64,000 nt of DNA from NCBI GenBank assembly GCA_026724425.1, contig JAIUCV010000004.1, positions 816,001-880,000 on the forward strand, written 5' to 3'. Source of the DNA: Erythrophleum ivorense (taxonomy: Eukaryota > Streptophyta > Magnoliopsida > Fabales > Fabaceae). Position 1 is the first letter of the stretch. The number at the start of each line of letters is the position of its first letter. The notes under the pieces are model-generated. The model was not told where the DNA came from, made no database searches, and saw nothing but the letters and a program-made list of their open reading frames with translations. A program made the position numbers and the translations under genes. Below are positions 1 to 11,236 of this stretch, piece after piece.

Positions 1-66
1 TAATTATGATTGAAATCACAAATTAAAACCTATATAAATTCTCTTTTAAATAATTGTGGTCATTGG

Positions 67-71
<5 letters not shown>

Positions 72-99
<28 letters not shown>
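72..99. repeat. (AT)n microsatellite in peroxidase intron 3
   Basis: About 14 AT units on the 3' side of exon 3. A second, shorter (AT)n tract sits at about 349-369 in intron 2, just upstream of exon 3 on the minus strand. Confidence 0.9.
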
Positions 100-100
<1 letters not shown>

Positions 101-153
101 CAATGGTTTAATATAATGGAAGAGAAAATGAGAAGAAAGAAAAATATATATAC

Positions 154-338
154 CAGATAAGGCAATCATGTCCTTGACAGAGAGGCCCTGAGCTTCAAAC
201 TTATAGATAAGGGTGCAAAGACTAGAAGAGGGACTTGGAAGATTACTGTTGGCATGATAGAAGTATGCTGTCTTCGAATCCCTTCTTCCAAGTTTAACCT
301 TCCATTTTGGCCCTCCAAGCTGCGCCCATACATACATT

Positions 339-369
<31 letters not shown>

Positions 370-3140
370 CAAATATATCAAAACAACAAATAAATCTAAG
401 GGCCTTAATTATGTCAAACACAACCATTGTCTAAACTTATTATTTAACAAGATAATCTAGAGTTACTAACATTTTGTTGAAAACTAAGACTAAATTAACA
501 GTTTGGTTCCTAATTTATTAAAACTGTCTATCTTTAGTTTTTGAAAATTAGAGTGATATGAATTAGTCTTTGAAAATAATAAATCCTTTCTTTTTTGTTA
601 AGTAGCTTAGAGATGCTAAAAGGTGAACTAACACGTTTGTTTATTTTAAAAATTTACTCATGTACTTATTAATTTTTTATGAGTGCTAAAGCTAATAAAC
701 AAGTGTCACAAGGACCAATTTAGTTTAGTGGTTGGAAATTAATTCTTGGGAAATTGATTTAAGATTTAAACTAAACTCACAAGAACAACGGAGTCGCGAG
801 CAGCAATGGCTAAGATATCAGCACAAGAGACCACACCAGGACATACTGCCTCCACCTTAGACTTGATTGCATCAATCACTTCAAAACCTCTGAGAGACCT
901 GTTGTTGGGACCTGCAGTCTTCTCTCCTCTGAACGAAGATGTGTCATCCAGTAGTACTGACGCATCGCAACCCTGTAATTTTCAAGTATCAATTTATATA
1001 AAATTTGCCCCGCAAACTCGGGATATCTAGTATATATAAATCTTATCAGAATTCATAGTAAAAATATTTCGAAGGAGCACCAGGTAAAATTCTAGCAAGT
1101 TAGAAGGAAGCATTTCCAGGGAATATGAGAAGCATGGAGGGTACAAAGGAAAGTGCAAGACTTGGGATATAAGTACGTGGCCAAATCATAGTTGAAATAT
1201 AGAGTTTAAGTTAAGTTATGTAGAAAAAGTTATATCTTAACTAATAACTATAATTTTTAAGTTTGTAAGAAGCATTGGATGTAACGTTTCTATTTTTCAA
1301 TATTTTTAATGGATATATATTTATAAAATTGAGCTACAACTATCTATGAAAAACTGGATTGCTAATTTTTTAAGGCAAATCTTCGGTGGGCAAAATAAAT
1401 AACACCTTGATCATGTAAAGTTTATTTTCATTTTTCTTCCTGTTTATGCTATATCATTGAGGAAGAAAATTCAAGCCAAGCGCTGAAATGTCACAGTGGG
1501 CAGCTTTCGCGCGCTAAGAGACATGGTACATAACCATGACTCCCGAAGACCAAGGTCATTTCACTTTATATATATTTAGTGTTTTAAGTGTTTGATGGTG
1601 ATGTCACCAACTTGTTTGAAACTTGAAAGACATAGAAGGAAAGAAAAAATGTAACGTAGAAACATCATCACATCCTGGCCAGGTTGCACAAATATGGAAA
1701 GCAAAAGCATATATTTCACTATAGTCCATTACCAGTAATTCTTAGTTAAATTATTATTGTCAAAGGAAGGAAAATCTGAATGATGATAAAGTATTTTCTT
1801 TGTTTTTTTTTAATGAAATTCCAAGAATTTGATCTTGGTGAATATGGTCCATACTTAAAACATAGCCTCAAAAGCTGGTTCATTATACAAAAGACAAGAA
1901 AAATCAAAAGCTAAGGAGAGAGATGGATTTAGAAGGAAGCATTTCCAAGGAATATGGGATGCATGAAGGGTACAAAGGAAAGTGTCTTTTATTGGCTAGG
2001 CTATGACAGTAATTGTCAAATGGCTAGGGCCAATCATCATAGTAAAGCATGATGCTTGGGTTGAGTGCAATTAAGTGGATCTAATTATATCTTGATTAAC
2101 AACTACAGCTTTTAGTTTAATGGTAAGCGTTTGATCTAACGTTTCTATTTTTCAGTGTTTTAAATGAGCATTTATAACCTTGAGTTATAACTATCTATCA
2201 AAAACTGGATTACTAATTAATTTAAAACAAATTTAGGGTGGCTAAAATAAATAACACATCGATCATGTAAGTTTATCTTCATTTTTCTTCCCACTTATTT
2301 TATATCCATTGAGGGAGAAAAATTAAACCAAGCACGCAAAAGGCATGTGGGTCCTAAGTTAAAAAAAAGGGGGGGACACAACAAACAGTGCAAAGGATCC
2401 ATGCTCACTCAAAAGTCACAACAGGGAGCTTTCACTCGCTAAGAGACATGGTAGTATGGTACATCACCATAATTCCATAAGACTAAGACTTTTGACTTTG
2501 TCATTTGTGTTTGAAGTGTTTTATGGTGATGTCTCCAACTTGTTTGAAACTTGAGAGAGATAAAAGGAAAGAAAATATGCAACGTAGAGACATCATCACC
2601 ATGGCTATGTTGCATAGCTATGGAAAGAAGTCTATTTAGTAACGTTATTATATTGTTAAAGGAAAGGAAATCTGAACGATGATAAAGTATTTTCTTTGTC
2701 TTTTCAATGATTTCTAAGAATTTGAACTTAATGAATATTAATGAATTCTAAGAATTTGAACTTAATGAATATTAATGAATTCTAAGAATTTGAACTTAAT
2801 GAATATTAATGAATTCTAAGAATTTGAACTTAATGAAAACACCAAAAACATAGCCTCAAAAGACAAGAAAAATCAAAATCTAAGGAGAGAGATCGATTTA
2901 GGAATAGGAGTTATTTACATTGACAAAGCAGTCATGAAAGAAGAGGCGAAGCAGACCAGCTCCCAGGACTGGTTCTTTGGACACAGCTGATTGAACAACA
3001 GATCTCACAGTGTATAAAAGGTTCGGACAACGTTTATCATAGTAGTTCTGACAGAGTTGAGCCGAAGAACTCCCTGTAAGAACCAGGAATAAAGCAAAGA
3101 CAACAATGGCACGAGATGATGAGAGAGAAAAAAGAGCCAT
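154..3140 (-). CDS. Class III secretory peroxidase, exons 1-3 (3' part outside window)
   Basis: Plant heme peroxidase (EC 1.11.1.7) that oxidises phenolics with H2O2 in the cell wall or vacuole. Exon 1 is 2919-3140, exon 2 is 781-972 and exon 3 is 154-319, all with GT-AG borders; lengths 222, 192 and 166 bp, the last two being the classic sizes for this family. The ATG at 3140 opens a 27-residue signal peptide ending SSSA, so the mature chain starts QLCQNYY. Mature numbering matches horseradish peroxidase: Arg38, His42 and Asp43 in RLFFHDC, Cys11, Cys44, Cys49 (GCDAS), Glu64, Cys91, Cys97 and Pro139 (LPSP). Exon 3 stops at ALSG, just before the proximal-heme His motif, which lies in an exon 4 off the left edge. 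Two non-standard cysteines occur at mature positions 3 and 146. No stop or frameshift is visible in the 193 residues present. Family assignment is very secure; substrate and isoform are unknown. Confidence 0.95.
1102..2890. repeat. Diverged tandem duplication (~0.83 + ~0.96 kb) inside peroxidase intron 1
   Basis: Two direct copies abut, roughly 1102-1928 and 1929-2890. Both begin with TAGAAGGAAGCATTTCCA and run through the same ordered blocks: GGGTACAAAGGAAAGTG, the GAGG(G)AGAAAA stretch, the CGCTAAGAGACATGGTA stretch, the GTATTTTCTTTG stretch, and a closing AACATAGCCTCAAAA ... AAGGAGAGAGAT. Many substitutions and indels separate the copies, so the event is old. It explains most of the unusual length of intron 1 (1946 bp). 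Confidence 0.85.
2712..2837. repeat. 34-bp tandem repeat, ~3.7 copies
   Basis: Units start with TTCTAAGAATTTGAAC at 2712, 2746, 2780 and 2814, spaced exactly 34 bp, with essentially no divergence between them. The array lies near the end of the second intron-1 copy. The matching place in the first copy has a single unit-like stretch, so the expansion came after the larger duplication. Confidence 0.93.
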
Positions 3141-3206
3141 TTTGCTCCGTGACTTCCCAACTTCAAAATATGACTTTGACAAACTATATGTACAGGTGGA
3201 GATGTC

Positions 3207-3215
3207 AATATATAA
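3207..3215 (-). promoter_or_regulatory. Candidate TATA box of the peroxidase gene
   Basis: Reading the minus strand, TTATATATT lies about 67 bp upstream of the peroxidase ATG. That distance suits a TATA box with a 5' UTR of roughly 30-40 nt. The surroundings are AT-rich, so the match could be chance. Confidence 0.4.
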
Positions 3216-3249
3216 GGGAGTGTGCATGGCATTATAACAGTGGAACATG

Positions 3250-3925
3250 TGGATTTAAATTGAATGATTGAAAAGGGTAATAGATAAAGTTGTAATTTTT
3301 GGTACTTGTGGGACCAAAAATTTTAATTATGACCTATTGCTATTTATTACTCAGTACTGTACATAGTGGCTTAGCTGGATATAAACACATTAGGGTGAAA
3401 TGCTTTATTTAGAGTATGAATTTTTGTTTTTAATTTTTGGTAAATTTCAAAGAAAAAATATAAAATAAGAAATAGATTAAAAATAAATCTTATACATACT
3501 CACACTCTTTTATATTATTCACTCTTTCTTTGAAATTTTTAAAAAGCGTATGGGAGAAACTTTAGAATATTCTTGTTACACATTTATTCACAATGATGAT
3601 CATGCTTCTATGCATTTTACAAATTTACAGTAATAAATGAATTATTTTTTATATGAAGGTGTCTAAGTATAATGTAGGTATTAGAGATAAGTTTACTAAA
3701 TTAATAGTAATAATTAAATTAAAGTTAACAGATAATCTTAAATTAAAATAATTTTAAAGAATTTATTAAATTTTATTAAGTTTGTGTCTAAAAATTAATA
3801 ACATGTTCAATAACCTTTTCATGAAATAATATTTGATTACTATTCCATCACATTGAATATTTAGATTAATTCAAAGTATATTACGATATAAACACTTTGA
3901 TATATATATATATATATATATATAT

Positions 3926-3959
<34 letters not shown>

Positions 3960-4428
3960 TGCTAATATAATTTGAAATTTGAAATATCTTAAATATGTAT
4001 ACAATAAACTTCTATTATATGAATTATCTTTCGTAGGCCAGAAGAATATCGAAAGAATATGCTAACCGCCATTTCACACTTGACAAGTACATATATAGCT
4101 CTTGTTGCTATTGAAAATTAGGTTACAAAAAGCCCACATTTGATGTTAAGTAAGTTTATCATTATTACAAAGGGAATTTGTATAATTACAAATTATTAAT
4201 ATGTCACATAATTAAAAGAATAAGGTTAACAGAAATAGTTATGAAAGAAAGATGGTATTCATGATTAAGCGCTAGCGCTACTCATACAAATGATATGCAA
4301 ATGAATTAATTTGTGTAGATTATTTGTCAAGTCAAGAAAAACCCCAGTCAACAGGGGATTGATACCCAAGCCAATATTATCATAGGACAGTATGCTACAT
4401 ATATGTACGAATAGATCAATTTGACTAA
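3250..4428. other. Non-genic sequence upstream of the peroxidase
   Basis: AT-rich sequence without a credible ORF. It should hold the distal peroxidase promoter. The only clear structure is the compound microsatellite at 3901-3957. Confidence 0.6.
3901..3957. repeat. Compound (TA)n(GA)n microsatellite
   Basis: Thirteen TA units followed, after GG, by about fourteen GA units with no interruption. It lies about 0.76 kb upstream of the peroxidase start codon. Other simple repeats in the window: GA at about 6816-6836 and 17370-17391, AT at about 10491-10514, 10813-10840, 12479-12496 and 18007-18028, AC/AT at 25560-25588, and GAA at about 58558-58576. Confidence 0.95.
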
Positions 4429-4433
4429 ATCAC

Positions 4434-5923
4434 TGTTGCTTGTTTGAAGGCATATATGAAAGTATATGTCTTACAATAATAATAAAGTAATGAATAAAAT
4501 ATTATTTTATGAGAATTTAACACTAAGATAACTTTTAAGTATTAAAATTATGTATCTTAATTTAAATTTAGTTAACAATAAAAAGTAATAAAAATTAAAC
4601 TAAACTAAAAATAAAAAAATAAATGAAAGACACCATTCTAAGTAAAATTGAAAAGTAAAAAAGGTTTGAGATTATGATTACTCCTACCATTTCATATGAA
4701 TTAATTATCTCTTTTTATTTTATTTTTAATGTCATTAATAGCCTAAAATTTTAATTTACCTACAAACATCTTTTGAATTATTTATAAGCATTCTTTTAAC
4801 CAATTCGTAATTCTTTATTCAATTAATTTAAAAGTTTAATAAAAAATAGATATTAATATAGTTATATAAGGCAAATAGATATATTCTTATCCTACAAATG
4901 GATCAATTCACTTAATATTGCAAGTTTTATAAACACATACTATCCAATACATGGTTTAATCCTAAATTTTTTCTAAATTTATTTAGATTATCCAAATCAT
5001 TCAATGATTTTCACACACTTAAAAGTATGAAACACAAATATTGAGTAAATAAATCATACTATTAATTACAAATAAATAAATTAATTATAACATATTACAA
5101 GTTAGAATTTATTATAATCGTAAATCAATAAGTTTATCTTACAAAAATAAGAAATAACAACATTAAGAACATAGTATAATCTAAATGGATGAGAAAATAC
5201 AAGAACAAACAAAGAAAAAAGAGAAAAATTGATTTAATCAATAAATCTTTCTTAAATTCAAGCTTTTCTTATGACAAATGAAGCTCCACACCCTTTCTTT
5301 TTCTCCCCATAATATTCAAGATGGTGGCTTCTTTGAAGAAATGATGAAACACATCTTAAAACTCTCAAAAAACGCAGCTGGAAACGAAGCATTTTATATT
5401 TTTTAAAGCAGGCTGTAGTGTGAGCATTGCAGTAGTGCCTCTAAATTTTTATTTGCGGCAGATAAGAATGTTGCAATATAGAATTTTTACTAGTGCATTT
5501 GGTTTTGTCATTGGATGTTGCAGCGCTGCCTTTTTTAAAGTAGCGCTTTTGAGCATCATGTTTTATTTTTTAACCATTTTTCAGTAAATCTTTTAAAATT
5601 TTATTGCTTTACGTTTTGAAATTTTTAAACTTATTTCTTTATATTTTTATCTTTATAAAATTCATCTAATTACTATTTGTGATTTATTAGCAAAGATTAA
5701 ACAATTAAACAATATAAAAATCTAAATAAAAATACAAAATATAACTTATATTTAACTAAAACAAAAAATTAACTCAAAACTAAAGAAATCAAATTAAAAT
5801 TTATTAAATATTAATTTAACTAAAATTTATTAATTTTATTTTTTAAAAATATAAATAAATTTTATATTCATATAATAAATCTTTTAACACAATAACAAAT
5901 AATAATACTGCAAGAACTTATCA
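4434..5923 (-). mobile_element. Solo LTR, Athila-like (1490 bp, TSD ATCAC)
   Basis: On the minus strand the LTR starts TGATAAGTTCTTGCAG at 5923 and ends ...AAGCAACA at 4434. ATCAC is duplicated exactly at 4429-4433 and 5924-5928. The TGATAA start is shared with the complete element at 47355. Near its 3' end the antisense strand carries the AAGTATATG ... AATAAAGTAATGAATAAAAT block, which corresponds to the LTR-end block of the other family members. There is no internal coding sequence, so it is best read as a solo LTR left by LTR-LTR recombination. At about 5380-5560 it has a small array of palindromic words, including GCAGCGCTGC. A divergent homologue lies at 25.54-26.87 kb. Confidence 0.85.
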
Positions 5924-5928
5924 ATCAC

Positions 5929-6536
5929 ATATAAGTCAAAGAAAACATGGACAATTCAAAAGGTTTCACAAGCAAATATTATTACACGACCGTGTGCTCC
6001 ATGTAAATATATCCGCAAGGCGGATACGTTAATTTGACCGAATCATACATACGAGTAAAGTGTCCAATCAATAAAACTACAGCCAAGGGATAGACAATTC
6101 AAAAAGTTACCCAAGCCAATACAATGACAGGAGAGTTGCCAAGATGTTATTATTAAGGGAAAAAAAATTTTAATGTAATTCTTATGTTTTTGTTATTAAA
6201 ATTTTTAATAAAAATATAATAAAAATATAATTATTTAATAATTTTATGATAAATATATAATTTTATAAATAATTATATGATAATTTAATTAAATTATATA
6301 TTTATTATGATATTATTAGATAATCGTATACTTATTCTATTTTAAGTAAAAAATATACTAATTAAAATATAAATAATTGTAACTAAGTTTAATCCTATTA
6401 TTAATTCATTACTAGTGTAGAATCTTATATTGTGCTGATAATATATCATCCAAAGTGCCCGTTACTTTATTAAATATTAGCATTAGTTTTTATTTGCATA
6501 AAGGATAATAACATGATGTGAAGGAAGTTACTAAGG
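5929..6536. other. Non-genic AT-rich sequence
   Basis: Very AT-rich, with no coding sequence and no terminal-repeat pair that I could recognise. Confidence 0.6.
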
Positions 6537-6729
6537 GAACGCGATTCTCTATTGTCTATAAAAAGCAACACGACGTGTTGCTTGGCAAATCTCTGCCATT
6601 CGTGTCATCCAAGGGAGCTCGTCACGCCACATTGCCAATACTGATCAAAACGCACCCTCGCGTTTTGTTAGATTTGCCAGGCAACATATCGTGTTGCTTT
6701 TTATAAACAATAGAGAATCGCATTCCGTT
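6537..6729. mobile_element. Short palindromic TIR element (MITE or foldback type)
   Basis: A stretch of about 193 bp, clearly richer in GC than its flanks, with near-perfect inverted termini of about 57 bp. The left arm carries GCGATTCTCTATTGTCTATA then AAAAGCAACACG, and the right arm is its reverse complement with a few mismatches. Each arm has its own small hairpin (GCAACACG-A-CGTGTTGC on the left, an imperfect version on the right). The centre has a third pair, AAAACGC...GCGTTTT. Possible imperfect flanking duplication TTACTAA / TTATTAA. No transposase. The superfamily cannot be decided from this copy. Confidence 0.8.
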
Positions 6730-6737
6730 ATTAATAA

Positions 6738-9700
6738 TATTGATAGATTTAATTTCCTAATATGTAAACGAAAAATGGTATTGCAATTGTTACGTTCAAT
6801 GATAAAAGCTTATCAAGAGAGAGAGAGAGAGAGAGAATATTTCACTTGTAGCATAACAAATAGATTTCTGTGATCACCATTCTTAAAGAGCCATTTTATT
6901 ATAAAAAATTAAAGGAAATTACAATTGTCAACGTGATATTTACCTTCAATGGTAATATTATTTTAAGTTTAAGAAATTTACAATTAACTCCCTAAAGGGA
7001 AATTAAACCATAATAAAAAATTATCAAGATAAAAAATGGAAAGAAAAAATGAATAAATTACAATTTATTTCTTTGAGACATGTTTAAATTATATGATTTT
7101 TTTCTCTGTTTTAAAATTATATATTCTTTTTATTGAAATTAAAAGATGTGTAATATTTACTTTCTCCTATAATGAAAGATAAGGTATAATTACATTTATT
7201 TTGACTAAAATATCATTAAATTTATTATTATATATTATGACAACTAGTAAATATATACTTGACTAATATAAAATAGTTGATCTTCTAAATTTAGCAAATT
7301 GTAACATTTATTTGATAAAAACATTATTAAAAACAGAATATATTCATAAAATAAAAATTTTAAGTTAACTAATTTATAGATAATAATTTAATTTCAATAA
7401 TAATAATATTTGTATTAAAATATATATCATAATAAAGAAAGAATTGTTGTAAATTTGATATAGTTTTATAATAAATTAAATTTATAGTTTTCAACAGAAA
7501 ATAAATAATATTAAAAATAAAAATTTTTAAAATTTTCTAATAAGTTATATTTGTAATAAAAGAAATTAATAATATTCGTAAAAATATTTTGATTTTACGA
7601 AAATAAATATATATTTTCAAAATAAAAGAAGAGATTGTGTATATTTATACATCTTTTATAGGAATAAAAAATTACCAAAAAACGTTGTCCAGGCATCCTT
7701 TACAATCCAAGGTGTGCCTTTAATGCCCGTCCATAACAATTATTATCAGAGAAATTTCAGTATTGAACGACATCAACACTAAATAACCAAAGAAAGACCA
7801 ACGCTTTTAGATACCTATTGAAACATCTACATCTGGCAGTTAGCAATATATCTATCTTTCATTATTGCATGTGTATATCCGGTTTGCTTCAGCCCTGCTT
7901 TGTGATTTGGCTTCGCTTTACTATTGTTGTCTAATCCGCGAGTCAATTCACTAAATTTATTGAGTTGACATTTTTACCCGAAGAAAACGTCTTAACTCAC
8001 TTATGAATTTGGACTCAGTATAAGCTTCATCAACTTGCACCTGACTCGGTCAAACTTGGTTGAATCGGCGTGTTTCTGGGCGCGTTAGGCAATTTTGGGG
8101 CGCAAGTCAGATTTTTCTCATGAAACGGCAAAACCTAGAGAGTGTAGATTTGTGAAAATGGCAAGCCGTGCACAGTGCAGATTTGAACCATAGGCCGTGG
8201 GGGAGCAAGCCCACGTCTTCTCCCATCAGGCAACTTAAGTAATGCATGTGAAGTTTTAACATAACAAGCTAGCCATAATGTGTTGTTACAATAATAAATG
8301 TAAAGTTGTAATAAAATATCATAAAAAATATCGATACAATTTTTATTAAAATTATATTAAAGATGTTTATTTATAAACTTTATTAAGATTTTTATTTTGA
8401 ATATTATGTATTTGTGAAGTATGAATAAATTTCTTTTGAATTAATATAATTTGAATAAATTTCTTTTTGTATATTATATTTTAACTTTGTAATTATATAT
8501 TTTAATAGCTATTTAATAATAGAGGTAAATTCTTTCGAGCTTATGTTATGAATCTATCCCCTCTATGTAAATTTGCTTAAACTTGTAAGATTGACAATCT
8601 TCACTTAGATAATAATATATATAAAGACAGGTGATAGAGATGAGTAAGAAATTGGGGGTTTCATGTAACCGTTAGGAGGCATTATAAACTTTAAAATATT
8701 GGTTTGATCAAACATTTTGTATGTATAATTTCAACCAATTTTCAATTTCTTATTACATTTAAGTTCCTTTGTAATCCATTGAATCCCTATAGGTAGTGTT
8801 TTCTTTTCAAACGAAATTGTATGGTTCAACAAAATTCAACGCTCTCTGAGCGCAGTGGTCTCTTTCATTTATAGATAAGATACTTTAACGTTTCCTTCTT
8901 TTTATGGTTAGGGATAATTATTTATTTTGCCTGAGATTAAGTTATCTTACAATCAATCAAATGCGTATATCATATATATTTAAAATACATTTTTCCAATT
9001 AGATCCAAATTGATAAGAATACAACGTATACCCTATGATAGTACATGCCAATACAGTCACGTGCATTTCTGTGTAAATTTTCCATTTTTATGTTATATAT
9101 AGTTGAATACGATAATTGAAATTTGATTGGCTTCTGGTGTGAATTTCTATTGACAATGGAGAAACAAGATTCAAAATGGTTGTTCTTACCGTAAAATTGC
9201 TCAGGGAATAAACTAATTCATCATACGAAGCCTGAACTAATTTATCTCTAACGTAATTAATACCCAAAAAAAAAAAGTTCCTCCCACAAAGATTATTCTT
9301 TCATCTAATTCGTAATTAATCAATTAAGACAAGCGCTCCAGCACCACTTGAACGATATCAGCGGAAATCACAAATTCTAAGAAAATTAGATATTTGTCAA
9401 ACTAAACATTAATTTCATATCCTGGTACAATTTTTTCCTACCAATTCCCTCAGGCATGCATGCTCTATAGACTATGCTTACATACAAAAGATTCAAAAGT
9501 CCTCCAGATTATCCGTCTCTTGCTAACTAGACCACAATCATATATACGGAGCGAACGAAAGTTAAGTCCAGATTTTTTTAAAATTCTTTATTATTATAAA
9601 ATTCTTGCGGATTTTAGAGAGAAAAGAGAGTTGGGAATTCTAGAAAATTTTTACGCGACGAAAGCCTCCAAAGCAAGGGATCATCAATGTCAGTTCCCTG

Positions 9701-10691
9701 TCTATTTTCCTTTCTTTTTCCTCCTTTTTTAGTAAGAAAAAAAATCATAAATCAAAGAACCTTGTTCAACTCAACCAGAATTAATGGAGTTAGGAATTAG
9801 AATTTGCGATTGAGAAAACATTTTCCCATGTAGGTTTTACCATAGGAATGGTAAGATCAATGCACTTATGCATAGAGTTCTTAATCAGCCAGAAGGTGTG
9901 ATTTAATTTATAGCTTTTAATAGTATCCAATTCTAAAATTATACCCAGTTTTGGTAAACAAGATATTTCTGAAATGTATAATTAATTAGCCATAGAAAAC
10001 CTCTCTATATAGGATCTTTTTTTTTTTTTCTGGCACGTCGACATATCCAAATCATATTCATTGGAAATTTCTTCCTGTTTTCTTCTTATCAGTCAGTTCA
10101 GCGTAGAGAATATGTCTTGCGATACCGGTCAAGGCAAGGTAATACAAAATGATGATTTAGTAGTCTTGAGTCTTGACTTAGTTAATGTAATGCTGGTTGC
10201 ACAAAAATGCATAAATATGCATGACTAAGTATATAGAATTTTGATTTAAAATAATTTAACCTAAATAAAATCTTTTTAAACTCATAATTGGCCATACAGG
10301 TTTATATTTTGAAAGAGTTGTGCAACTATAATTAATCTTGACTTTATTGGTTATTGGATTTCACTTGAGTATGTACTGTAGCTATTTTAATATGGATATC
10401 AGCATCTTATACGCTAACAGAACTTAAAGTAAACTTTGTGATTATGTCAACTTTTTAACTCTCATAATATAGTTGAAAGTGAGATTTAAGATATATATAT
10501 ATATATATATATATCCAAATTTGATATGGTGGTATAAACTACTCAAGTGTGAGGATGTGAGTTTCAAAGTTTTACAATTTGGCCGAAAAAGTTTCCATAA
10601 TTTTTTATAATGCGTTCATGAACATGTTATCATGACTTAAATTTAGAACAATTATATAAATATCTGTAAGGGAAAAAGAAAGATACGAACT
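6738..10691. other. Non-genic sequence
   Basis: About 4 kb of AT-rich sequence. I found no exon-like ORF, no RNA gene and no paired terminal repeats. A less AT-rich patch at about 7.84-8.25 kb has no recognisable coding content. GA and AT microsatellites occur. Confidence 0.55.
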
Positions 10692-11230
10692 AAGTACCAT
10701 TTTGGTCCTTAAAAATGCTTGTGCCATCAGTTTAGCCTTTTCAAAAATAATTATCATCAAATCAAAATCTTTTGAAAAAAAAATTAGTTCGATTTTTCTA
10801 TCAATCTTGTAAATTATATATATATATATATATATATATTAGAGGAATTTGTTTACGGGAACCAACTTTCTCTACCGTGGAATGTTATAAGTGGTTGACG
10901 TGAATAAATAACATTACATGAATGCTTGGCAGCCAATAATTGATTTGGGAATAAAAATGGTGGTAACAAATATAAATATTTGTCAAAATGATATTGTTGT
11001 TAGTTAGCAAGTATCCAAATAGGTTGTAAATCATTCGCGTCAATTAATAACATTTTATATAGGAAAAAATTGGTCTACATAAGCAACTTTATTAACATGA
11101 AGCTAATAGAACTCACAGTAATTAAAACTGAATTAATGTATGTTTTTCAAAGATTTAGACTAATTTGATAATAAGTTTTTAGAGACTAAATTGATGGTAT
11201 AAGCATCTCTTAAAGATCCAAATGGTATTT
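10692..11230. mobile_element. MITE-like element with ~80-100 bp terminal inverted repeats
   Basis: The left end reads AAGTACCATTTTGGTCCTTA and continues with a GCTTGTGCCATCAGTTTAG block. The right end is its inverse (CTAAATTGATGGTATAAGC ... CCAAATGGTATTT). The arms stay alignable for about 80-100 bp with scattered mismatches. An (AT)n tract and non-coding spacer lie between. ACTAA occurs at both edges (10689-10693, 11232-11236) but overlaps the termini, so the target duplication is uncertain. There is no ORF, which fits a non-autonomous DNA transposon; the superfamily is not assigned. Confidence 0.75.
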
Positions 11231-11236
11231 CACTAA

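Noticed and set aside
2712..2837. Possible CRISPR array (34-bp repeats)
   Set aside because: The repeats are head to tail with no spacers, in a plant intron.
6518..6706. 62-residue ORF
   Set aside because: It lies across the palindromic TIR element, and its openness comes from the locally lower AT content.
8100..8250. Less AT-rich patch that might hold a tRNA or exon
   Set aside because: No cloverleaf with a proper T-arm and acceptor, and no continuous coding frame or splice-consistent exon.
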